Positions 1 to 5,389 of a stretch of 5,933 bases of DNA are shown piece after piece. The translations under genes were made by a program, and so were the position numbers. Origin of the DNA: Campylobacteraceae bacterium (GTDB lineage Bacteria; Campylobacterota; Campylobacteria; Campylobacterales; Sulfurovaceae); NCBI GenBank assembly GCA_026986085.1, contig JALSPE010000002.1:1-5933 (forward strand). The letters run 5' to 3'. Position 1 is the stretch's first letter; each line of letters begins with the position of its first letter. The notes under the pieces are model-generated. The model was not told where the DNA came from. It made no database searches and was given only the letters and a program-made list of their open reading frames with translations.

Positions 1-103
1 CTTTAAGCTTATCTATTAAGTTGCAGTTATCGCTAAAATGGATAAGTGAGAAGCTTGGATATTTAGGTAGTGAGGCTAAAAGTTTGTTTAAATCACTCTC
101 CAT
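1..103 (-). CDS. Unidentified protein, N-terminal fragment (cut by left edge)
   Basis: A reading frame opens at an ATG (103-101) and stays open to the window edge, giving the first 34 residues, beginning MESDLNKLLASL. The start is well supported: an AGGAG Shine-Dalgarno lies in the last codons of the suhB-type gene, about 6 bases upstream of the ATG. The start overlaps the end of that gene by 11 bp (93-103), so the two are probably cotranscribed and translationally coupled. The visible residues show no signal peptide, membrane segment or motif that I recognise, and I assign no function. The main uncertainty is the identity, not that it is a gene. Confidence 0.7.
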   Translation of the reverse strand, partial: MESDLNKLLASLPKYPSFSLIHFSDNCNLIDKLK

Positions 104-881
104 CAAAATCTCCTAAATTTTCAAGTAATTGTTTGTGAATTTTTCTATTGCTAGCTACGATTATTTGATTTTCTAAATTATACTCAATTCCTCTGATTCC
201 ACTAATTTCTCCACCTGCTTCTTTAACAATTAATATAGATGCTGCAACATCCCAAGGTTGAAGATTTACTTCATAAAAGCCATTAAATTTACCCTCTGCT
301 AAATAGCATAAATCTATAGCCGCCGCACCTAATCGTCTTATATCTCTAATTTTTGGTAACAGTGTTTTTAAGCTATCAACTACCCAATAATACTCTTTGC
401 CCATTTCATGTTTAACATAGGGAAAACCTGTTGCTATAATAGAGTTTTGTAAATTACTTTCTTTTGATACAGATATTTTATTACCATTTAAATAGGCTCC
501 TTCTCCTAGCTTAGCACTATAAAGTTCATCTAATATTGGATTATATACTATTGCCTCTTTTGGTTTATAATCTTCCCAGATGCCAATACTAATACCAAGG
601 TATGGAATTTTATGTATAAAATTTGTTGTTCCATCTATTGGGTCTATATATATTGCATTTTTTGGTAATTTTTTACCTAAAAAACTCTCTTCTGCTACTA
701 TCTCATAATTGCTATATAGTGGTTTTATTTTAGATATTAGAAAATCTTCTACTGCTTTATCATACTTTGTAACTAATTCAGTAGCAGACTTTTTATCAAA
801 CTCTAAAGTGCTGTAGTAGCCTTTTTTAACAATTTCACCAGCTTCTAAAACTATCTCTTTTAATATTTTAAATCTTTCCAT
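93..881 (-). CDS. suhB: Inositol monophosphatase family protein (SuhB type)
   Basis: This is a member of the Mg-dependent inositol-monophosphatase superfamily, 262 aa from the chosen start, a normal length for the family. All metal-site motifs are visible: AEES (E64, E65), IDPIDGTTNF (residues 79-88, with D80 and D83) and PWDVAA (W210, D211) followed by an EAGG turn. Family members hydrolyse inositol phosphates or related sugar phosphates; E. coli SuhB also has a role in rRNA transcription antitermination. Which substrate applies here cannot be read from the sequence. The frame is open five codons further upstream to an ATG at 896-894, but that ATG overlaps the TATAAT box of the likely promoter. 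I therefore prefer the ATG at 881-879, which falls on the predicted transcription start. Neither start has a Shine-Dalgarno, which fits a leaderless mRNA. The downstream neighbour overlaps by 11 bp. Confidence 0.93.
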   Translation of the reverse strand: MERFKILKEIVLEAGEIVKKGYYSTLEFDKKSATELVTKYDKAVEDFLISKIKPLYSNYEIVAEESFLGKKLPKNAIYIDPIDGTTNFIHKIPYLGISIGIWEDYKPKEAIVYNPILDELYSAKLGEGAYLNGNKISVSKESNLQNSIIATGFPYVKHEMGKEYYWVVDSLKTLLPKIRDIRRLGAAAIDLCYLAEGKFNGFYEVNLQPWDVAASILIVKEAGGEISGIRGIEYNLENQIIVASNRKIHKQLLENLGDFDGE

Positions 882-887
882 ATGTCG

Positions 888-893
888 ATTATA
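888..893 (-). promoter_or_regulatory. -10 box of the suhB-type gene (leaderless arrangement)
   Basis: Read on the minus strand this is a perfect TATAAT, directly preceded by TG. Taking the hexamer as -12 to -7 puts +1 at position 881, exactly the A of the second in-frame ATG. No -35 hexamer is recognisable. The box forms one arm of a 9-bp inverted repeat with the -10 of the divergent gene. Confidence 0.7.
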
Positions 894-916
894 CATTAAT
901 AGAATAAAATTTTATG

Positions 917-922
917 TATAAT
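917..922 (+). promoter_or_regulatory. -10 box of the PqiA-like gene (leaderless arrangement)
   Basis: A perfect TATAAT preceded directly by TG. With the hexamer at -12 to -7, +1 falls on position 929, the A of the ATG that opens MKKILTIL. No Shine-Dalgarno and no clear -35 are present. The arrangement mirrors that of the divergent minus-strand gene base for base in spacing. Confidence 0.7.
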
Positions 923-928
923 ATCTAT

Positions 929-1753
929 ATGAAAAAGATTTTAACTATATTAATTGCAACAATTTCACTCTTTATATTTATCTATTTTAGCTACCAAACA
1001 TATAGTAGTGCAAAAAAACTAGATAGTGTAACAACTAACTACTATGAAGCTCAAACTGATATCAAAGAGTTGATTCAAAGAAAATTTAGCTCAATGCTTT
1101 CGACTATATCTTTTGGAACAATAGAGAGTAAAGATAGTAAGTTGCATAAGTTATACGAGTTAAAGGCTAAAAGATTACTCTTAAAAGAGAAGACAAAAGA
1201 GGATATTATAAAATTAGCTATATCAGCTACTGCTATTTTATTTCTATATTTTTTACTCGATTTAGCAACATATACGCTACTGCTTAGTATTTCATCATTG
1301 GCAGCTCTTCTGTTTGGTGTTGTTACTCCAATCTTAATGATTGTGATACATAAGTATGTAAATTATTTAGGGGATATTGTCTTATCTTTTGAGTCTAAAA
1401 CAATAGTTGGAACGATTGAGCATCTATACTCTAGTCAAAACTATCCAGTAGCTATTGTAATTTTACTCTTTTCTATTATTGTTCCCTTGGTAAAAACTTT
1501 GACTATGATTTTAATATCTATATTTAAAGAGTTTCATATTGCAAAAAAGTTGCTAAAGTTTTTTAAGCATCTTGGTAAATGGTCTATGTTAGATGTTTTT
1601 GTAGTATCACTTCTTTTGGTATATTTAAGTATGGGAAGTAGCCAAAATAGTTACTCTGAAATAGAGAATGGGTTGTATATATTTTTAATATATGTTATAT
1701 TTTCAATTATTACATCAATTTTTATTGAGAGGTTACTAAAAAAAGAGGAGTAA
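929..1753 (+). CDS. PqiA/LetA-family inner-membrane protein (paraquat-inducible protein A type)
   Basis: A 274-aa polytopic membrane protein. Hydrophobic segments lie at about residues 4-23, 93-112, 115-140, 174-198, 219-236 and 248-268. The C-terminal half carries the PqiA signature: a PLVKTL segment (about 186-191), then GKWSMLDVFVVSLLL (216-230) ending in YLSMG, and a final helix starting GLY. E. coli PqiA (LetA) has two such modules plus zinc-binding cysteines and works with the MCE protein PqiB in lipid transport between membranes. This protein has one module and no CxxC motifs, and no MCE partner lies in the window. A charged, probably helical stretch (about 24-90) separates helix 1 from the rest. 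The frame also opens at an ATG at 914, but that ATG runs into the TATAAT promoter box, so 929 is preferred. Family assignment is fairly secure; a transport role is inferred only from the family. Confidence 0.82.
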   Translation: MKKILTILIATISLFIFIYFSYQTYSSAKKLDSVTTNYYEAQTDIKELIQRKFSSMLSTISFGTIESKDSKLHKLYELKAKRLLLKEKTKEDIIKLAISATAILFLYFLLDLATYTLLLSISSLAALLFGVVTPILMIVIHKYVNYLGDIVLSFESKTIVGTIEHLYSSQNYPVAIVILLFSIIVPLVKTLTMILISIFKEFHIAKKLLKFFKHLGKWSMLDVFVVSLLLVYLSMGSSQNSYSEIENGLYIFLIYVIFSIITSIFIERLLKKEE

Positions 1754-1763
1754 CTCCTCTTTT
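1741..1763. terminator. Bidirectional terminator hairpin across convergent gene ends
   Basis: AAAAGAGGAG (1741-1750) and CTCCTCTTTT (1754-1763) are perfect complements around a 3-base loop, TAA, which is the stop codon of the PqiA-like gene. Downstream on the minus strand the stem runs into seven T residues, so it should work well as an intrinsic terminator for the 79-aa gene. On the plus strand the tract is only four T residues, so termination there may be weaker. Confidence 0.8.
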
Positions 1764-2001
1764 AAGCAGCGTATGAACAAGGAGTTCTCTTTTTATCTAC
1801 TTTAATATTTTTTACACTATTTAGATTATACTCAAAATGCTCTTTTAATACATCTTCTAGTAGTTCTATATTTTCACTAATAGCATCAGCTACTAACATA
1901 TATCTACTATCCATAGAGTTTGCAGTTCCATTTATTGATGCAAATTCCATGTGATTTTTAAACATTTCTGTTAAAAAAGAGTTTAAAGTTTGTTTGTTCA
2001 T
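1762..2001 (-). CDS. Small protein of unknown function (79 aa)
   Basis: I do not recognise this family. The predicted protein is soluble, with no signal peptide or membrane segment, and is probably helical. It has acidic-hydrophobic stretches (about residues 36-58), then a basic segment (65-72) and an unusual tail, PCSYAA, with the only cysteine at position 75. Expression signals make it a convincing gene: an AAGGA Shine-Dalgarno lies about 7 bases before the ATG, a perfect TGCTATAAT extended -10 lies about 58 bases further up, and a strong hairpin with a T run follows the stop. It is a single-gene unit, convergent with the PqiA-like gene and divergent from the sugar transferase gene. The C-terminal YAA loosely resembles the LAA-type tail recognised by ClpXP, which would fit a short-lived regulator, but that is speculation. 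Confidence 0.75.
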   Translation of the reverse strand: MNKQTLNSFLTEMFKNHMEFASINGTANSMDSRYMLVADAISENIELLEDVLKEHFEYNLNSVKNIKVDKKRTPCSYAA

Positions 2002-2039
2002 TATTTGTCCTTAAAATATATTATTGTCAATTTAGTTTA

Positions 2040-2063
2040 CAGTTGTTGTCATTTTCAACACTG
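2040..2063. promoter_or_regulatory. Dyad overlapping the start site of the 79-aa gene (operator or leader hairpin)
   Basis: The half-sites CAGTTGTTG (2040-2048) and CAACACTG (2056-2063) pair with one bulged base around a 7-base centre. The predicted transcription start at about 2059 lies within it. It could be a repressor site overlapping +1 or a partial hairpin near the 5' end of the mRNA. No regulator can be named. Confidence 0.45.
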
Positions 2064-2065
2064 AA

Positions 2066-2074
2066 ATTATAGCA
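2066..2074 (-). promoter_or_regulatory. Extended -10 promoter of the 79-aa gene
   Basis: The minus strand reads TGCTATAAT, an exact match to the TGnTATAAT extended -10 typical of sigma-70 promoters in this phylum. Transcription would begin near 2059, giving a leader of about 58 bases before the ATG at 2001. No -35 is evident, which is usual with an extended -10. Confidence 0.75.
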
Positions 2075-2160
2075 TAAAAATATTAAATATAAAACATATT
2101 TTAGACATATTTAAATAGATTATATTGATATAAAAATATATGAATATAATAAATAGACAA

Positions 2161-2192
2161 CATTTTATGGCATAAAAGCCATTTTATGGCAT
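2161..2192. repeat. Tandem direct repeat with interlocking palindromes
   Basis: CATTTTATGGCAT occurs twice, at 2161-2173 and 2180-2192, with a 19-bp period. Several inverted repeats are embedded: TTTTATG-g-CATAAAA (2163-2177), ATGGC-N6-GCCAT (2167-2182) and GCCAT-TTT-ATGGC (2178-2190). The middle GCCAT can pair with either flanking ATGGC. The three G/C clusters stand out in an otherwise nearly pure A/T region. Tandem operator half-sites are the simplest reading; the function is unknown. Confidence 0.7.
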
Positions 2193-2320
2193 TTTCATAA
2201 GTGTAATATAAATGTATAAAAAAATTACATATTTTTTTAAATAATATAAATTATGTGTTAGTTTATTTTTAAAAATCTTTACTAATCTTATCAAACTCAG
2301 GTTAATAGGCTATTTAATTG

Positions 2321-2329
2321 TGCTAAAAT
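2321..2329 (+). promoter_or_regulatory. Candidate -10 of the sugar transferase gene
   Basis: TGCTAAAAT matches the extended -10 pattern with one hexamer mismatch and would start transcription near 2336, leaving a leader of about 41 bases. The 11-bp sequence TGCTAAAATAG is repeated at 2358-2368, where it also contains the AGG of the Shine-Dalgarno, so the first copy is the better promoter candidate. Confidence 0.45.
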
Positions 2330-2376
2330 AGTATTTTAGATACAATTTTATAAAGATTGCTAAAATAGGAATTAGA

Positions 2377-3696
2377 ATGAGAGAGTTTATATCAAGGGTT
2401 ATATTTGTTATTGTTGATACTCTTATTATTGCTCTATCTATATACTTGGCGTATAAAATAAAAGTTTTCGTTGATAGCTCATCAATTAAACCTATTGCAA
2501 TAGAGGAGTATTTAAAACTCTATACTCTTTATATAATACCTATTACACTCTTTTTTTACGAGGGTATATATAGGTATAGATATGATTTTTGGCATGAGAG
2601 TAGATTAATATTTAAAGGTGTAATTTTTTCAATGTTGCTCACTTTTGCATATTTGGCTGTAACAAAATCTATAGATAGTTACTCTCGTATTATAATAGCT
2701 TTAACATTTCTATTTATAGCAATTCTTATACCAATTATTAAACTAATTTTAAAAAATTTACTATTTAAATTTAAAGTATGGCAAAAAGAGGTTGAAGTTT
2801 TTGATAATGATCCATTTTTAATATCTGAAATATATGGAAATCACTATTTAGGATATGTTAAGAGGAGTGAAAACTGTAGTTTTGTAGATACAATATTTAT
2901 AAATCCAAAAAAATTTAGCAAAGATGGCATTAATAGAAAAATTATAGATGAGATAAAAGTTAAAAAAGAGGTTATATTTATACCTATTATAGATGGTTAT
3001 GATTTAACCCACTGTGAAATTTACCAAATTTTTAATACAAGAACCAATTTAATAGTGCTTGAGAATAGGTTAAAGAGTATCCCTAATAGAGTTTTAAAGA
3101 TATTTAGTGATACTATTTTGGCATTGTTGCTAATAGTTATATTTATTCCATTAATTATTATTATATCGGTTTTAATTAAAATATTTGAATCAAATAGTTC
3201 GATTATATTTAAACAAAAAAGAGTAGGAGAGAGTGGAAGAGAGTTCTATTGTTATAAATTTAGAACAATGGTTGAAGATGGCGAAGAGTTGCTAAATTCT
3301 TATTTAAAAGAACATCCAGAAGAGATAGAGTATTTTAAGAGGTATCATAAGTATAAAAGAGACCCTAGAGTCACAAAAGTTGGCAGGTGGCTTAGAGCAT
3401 TCTCGCTAGATGAGATTCCTCAAATATTTAATGTATTAAGGTTAGAGATGAGTATTATAGGACCTAGACCATACCTTGTAGAAGAGAGAGATATGTTAAA
3501 AGGTTATGAAGATTTAATACTTTCTGTAAAACCAGGAATTACAGGACTTTGGCAAGTTAATGGAAGGAGTAATTTAACTTTTGACGAGAGAGTTGAGTTA
3601 GAGAGTTGGTATATTAAAAATTGGACACTTTGGTTAGATTTTGTAATTTTGCTTAAAACTATAAAGAGCGTAATTGGCAGAGTTGGTGCTAAATAG
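2377..3696 (+). CDS. Polyprenyl-phosphate hexose-1-phosphate transferase (WbaP-type, glycan initiation)
   Basis: A complete 439-aa sugar transferase of the bacterial polyprenyl-phosphate phosphoglycosyl transferase family. It should move a hexose-1-phosphate from a UDP-sugar to undecaprenyl phosphate at the cytoplasmic face of the inner membrane, starting O-antigen, capsule or exopolysaccharide synthesis. The N-terminal half has four membrane segments (about 7-31, 49-65, 80-97, 104-126), including an FWHESR stretch (71-76) like those of WbaP/WcaJ proteins. A soluble middle region (about 127-235) follows. The C-terminal catalytic domain has a membrane-entering hydrophobic helix with a proline at 258 (about 241-270), YKFRTM (293-298), the catalytic Asp-Glu pair in SLDEIPQ (D345, E346), IGPRP (361-365), and KPGITGLWQVNGRS (about 395-408). 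AGGA lies 6 bases before the ATG. It has its own upstream region and a separate promoter follows it, so it looks monocistronic. The sugar specificity cannot be told from sequence. Confidence 0.92.
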   Translation: MREFISRVIFVIVDTLIIALSIYLAYKIKVFVDSSSIKPIAIEEYLKLYTLYIIPITLFFYEGIYRYRYDFWHESRLIFKGVIFSMLLTFAYLAVTKSIDSYSRIIIALTFLFIAILIPIIKLILKNLLFKFKVWQKEVEVFDNDPFLISEIYGNHYLGYVKRSENCSFVDTIFINPKKFSKDGINRKIIDEIKVKKEVIFIPIIDGYDLTHCEIYQIFNTRTNLIVLENRLKSIPNRVLKIFSDTILALLLIVIFIPLIIIISVLIKIFESNSSIIFKQKRVGESGREFYCYKFRTMVEDGEELLNSYLKEHPEEIEYFKRYHKYKRDPRVTKVGRWLRAFSLDEIPQIFNVLRLEMSIIGPRPYLVEERDMLKGYEDLILSVKPGITGLWQVNGRSNLTFDERVELESWYIKNWTLWLDFVILLKTIKSVIGRVGAK

Positions 3697-3736
3697 TTGT
3701 ATATTTGATACTTTTTCTTTAGTGTAAGTTCAAAAT

Positions 3737-3745
3737 TGATATAAT
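3737..3745 (+). promoter_or_regulatory. Extended -10 promoter of the yfgM-like/bamB-like/xer operon
   Basis: TGATATAAT is a perfect TGnTATAAT box 30 bases before the ATG at 3776. Transcription would start near 3752, giving a leader of about 24 bases that holds AAGAGG (3764-3769) 6 bases before the start codon. No later promoter is visible before the recombinase gene. Confidence 0.75.
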
Positions 3746-3775
3746 AGTAAGAAATATTAATTTAAGAGGTATTAG

Positions 3776-4348
3776 ATGGATTTAAAGAGTGGTTTAAATG
3801 AGGTTAAACAAGAGTTAAGCAGCGATGAGAAACTATTAGAACAGGCTTTTCATTTAGAGAAATTTTTTAAAAAATATAAGAAGTTAATAATTGCTGCTGT
3901 GGTGTTAATATTGGTTGGAATTGTTGCTTATAATGTAAATAGCTATTTAATTCAGAGTAGATTAGAGAAAGCAAACAGTGCATTTTTGGCTTTAGAGAAA
4001 AACCCTAAAGATAGTGTAGCTTTAACTACTTTAAAAGATAATAATCCTAAGTTATATGCACTGTATAGCTACTCTGTAGATGCCAATAGTGGAGATAAAG
4101 AGAAGTTAGCATCTATTAAGAGTAGTGATAAATTTTTGCAAGATGTTATAGCTTATCACAAATCCGTTTTAGAGAATAAGCCAAAAGATTCTATATACTA
4201 TAAAGATTTAGCTTTAGTAGATAAGGCTTATATTTTAATAAAGGGTGGTAAGATAAAAGAGGCTAAAGATATATTAATTCAAATATCAGATGATTCTGCT
4301 CTTGCACCTGTTGCAAGGTTGTTGGAGCATTATACTATTACCAAATAA
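3776..4348 (+). CDS. YfgM-like single-span membrane protein with TPR-like periplasmic domain
   Basis: A 190-aa protein with a charged cytoplasmic N-terminus (1-36, ending in a KKYKK cluster), one membrane helix (about 37-59) and a helical, lysine-rich C-terminal domain (60-190) that by the positive-inside rule faces the periplasm. This matches the topology and roughly the length (about 206 aa) of E. coli YfgM, a TPR-like inner-membrane protein that associates with the SecYEG translocon and the chaperone PpiD. Helical-repeat character is seen in segments such as ALVDKAYILIKGGKIKEAKD (146-165), a typical TPR-type pair. The next gene encodes a propeller lipoprotein, as in the E. coli yfgM-bamB pair, which strengthens the assignment. 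The start follows AAGAGG at good spacing and a perfect promoter. Primary-sequence similarity is weak, so a generic TPR-like membrane protein remains possible. Confidence 0.75.
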   Translation: MDLKSGLNEVKQELSSDEKLLEQAFHLEKFFKKYKKLIIAAVVLILVGIVAYNVNSYLIQSRLEKANSAFLALEKNPKDSVALTTLKDNNPKLYALYSYSVDANSGDKEKLASIKSSDKFLQDVIAYHKSVLENKPKDSIYYKDLALVDKAYILIKGGKIKEAKDILIQISDDSALAPVARLLEHYTITK

Positions 4349-4357
4349 GGATATATC

Positions 4358-5389
4358 GTGAAACACATAACCACTCTAGTAGCTGTAGTATCTGCTACTG
4401 CTATATTTTCTGGCTGTTCGATGGATAGTAGTAAAATTGTGCCAGATTTCTTAAAATCTTCGGCGGGTCATAACACCAATAGCTATACAGTAAAACATGG
4501 CAAAAGGGAGTTTAATGTAATTAGAGCTGGTGTAACTTTTAATGATGGAAGCTATATTACTCCAGAGGGTGAAGGTAGTATAATTTTACCTAAAGGTTAC
4601 TACTATGTAAGTAGTGATGGGGGTAGGGTTTTAGCAGCTGATAGAGTGGGTAATATAATGGTTTTAAAGAGTAATGGAGAGGAGTTAGCATCTACTAAGC
4701 TTGAAGCGCCTTTGGTTAGTGGTGTTGCTTACTCTAATGGAGTAGCCTATTTATTGCAGGGCAATAGATTTGGATTGTATAATCCTTTTGCTAAAAAAGT
4801 TACATATCAAAAAGAGTTTAAAGGTGGTTCAGCTGTAGATAATCGTTTGGCAAACCCTGTTGTTACGAGTAACTATTTGGCTTTGCCTACACTTGATGGT
4901 AAGTTGATTATGATAAATATGAATACTCCAGCAGAACCAGGAGTTATTCCTGTAGGTAAAAATAAAAATTATGGAAATATAATATATTTGAAAGCTATAA
5001 ATGGTGGCCTATTAGCAGCAACTCCGAGCACACTTTTATATATATCTAATGGTGGTAAAAGAGAGTATAGTGCTAAAGTTGCAGATTTATTATATCGTGA
5101 TGGGGTGATATATCTTTTAACTAGAGATGGAAAAGTTGTAAAATTAAATATAAATTTAGAGCCAATCTCTAGTAAACAGTTTAAGTATGCAGATTTTGCT
5201 ACAATAGCTAAGTTTGGTGGTAGAGTTTATGCTTATGCTAAGAGTGGCTCTTTAGTTGTATTGGATGATAATTTAGATAAGTATAAAGTTTATAGTATTG
5301 GTTCGGCTCATAGCTATAGTTTTGTATCAGGTAAGTGGTTATATATAGATGATAAAAAGGTTGATTTAAGTGCTCTAAATTATGAGTAG
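4358..5389 (+). CDS. BamB-like beta-propeller lipoprotein
   Basis: The gene starts at a GTG (4358-4360) with AAGGA (4347-4351) overlapping the stop codon of the previous gene, so the two are probably translationally coupled. The 343-aa product has a lipoprotein signal peptide: a basic start, a hydrophobic core, and the lipobox FSGC with C20 followed by Ser, which predicts outer-membrane sorting. After a linker (about 21-50), blade-like strands with a G-x-hydrophobic-x-L/I pattern recur about every 40 residues, near 98, 137, 181, 224, 258 and 297, indicating a beta-propeller of the PQQ/WD40-like kind. E. coli BamB (YfgL) is such a lipoprotein (392 aa) and serves the outer-membrane protein assembly machine. 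The classical PQQ repeat tryptophans are missing, so homology to BamB rests on fold pattern, lipobox and the YfgM-like neighbour. The recombinase start codon overlaps the end of this gene. Confidence 0.78.
   Translation: MKHITTLVAVVSATAIFSGCSMDSSKIVPDFLKSSAGHNTNSYTVKHGKREFNVIRAGVTFNDGSYITPEGEGSIILPKGYYYVSSDGGRVLAADRVGNIMVLKSNGEELASTKLEAPLVSGVAYSNGVAYLLQGNRFGLYNPFAKKVTYQKEFKGGSAVDNRLANPVVTSNYLALPTLDGKLIMINMNTPAEPGVIPVGKNKNYGNIIYLKAINGGLLAATPSTLLYISNGGKREYSAKVADLLYRDGVIYLLTRDGKVVKLNINLEPISSKQFKYADFATIAKFGGRVYAYAKSGSLVVLDDNLDKYKVYSIGSAHSYSFVSGKWLYIDDKKVDLSALNYE

Larger units (their letters stand above)
888..922. repeat. Inverted repeat carrying divergent -10 boxes
   Basis: The arms ATTATACAT (888-896) and ATGTATAAT (914-922) are perfect inverted copies of 9 bp separated by 17 bp. 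A small AAAATTTT palindrome (906-913) lies between them. Each arm contains the -10 hexamer of one divergent gene. The two promoters are so close that polymerases bound to them would overlap, so mutual exclusion or co-regulation is plausible. That last point is inference. Confidence 0.75.
2002..2376. other. AT-rich intergenic region (375 bp) between divergent genes
   Basis: No gene is supported here. The stretch is far more AT-rich than the genes around it: bases 2101-2160 contain 7 G/C and bases 2221-2280 contain 5 G/C. From left to right it holds the Shine-Dalgarno and leader of the 79-aa gene, a dyad at its transcription start, its extended -10, a tandem palindromic repeat (2161-2192), a featureless A/T tract (about 2200-2280), and two copies of TGCTAAAATAG before the sugar transferase gene. 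Its size and composition suggest a regulatory or bent-DNA region, but no known operator was recognised. Confidence 0.7.

Noticed and set aside
894..928. Upstream ATGs (896-894 minus, 914-916 plus) as the true starts of the two divergent genes
   Set aside because: Both overlap the TATAAT boxes, lack ribosome sites and add only five residues that resemble each other because they encode the same promoter repeat.
2167..2190. TGGC...GC pattern resembling a sigma-54 promoter (-24/-12)
   Set aside because: The GG and GC elements are not at the required spacing in either repeat copy, and the sequence is better explained as palindromic repeats.
2212..2244. A 10-codon frame (MYKKITYFFK) in the AT-rich intergenic region
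   Set aside because: No Shine-Dalgarno or plausible promoter, and short ATG frames are expected by chance in such composition.
2200..2300. A possible replication origin or DnaA-box cluster in the AT-rich tract
   Set aside because: No DnaA-box-like 9-mers were seen, and no origin-associated genes are present.
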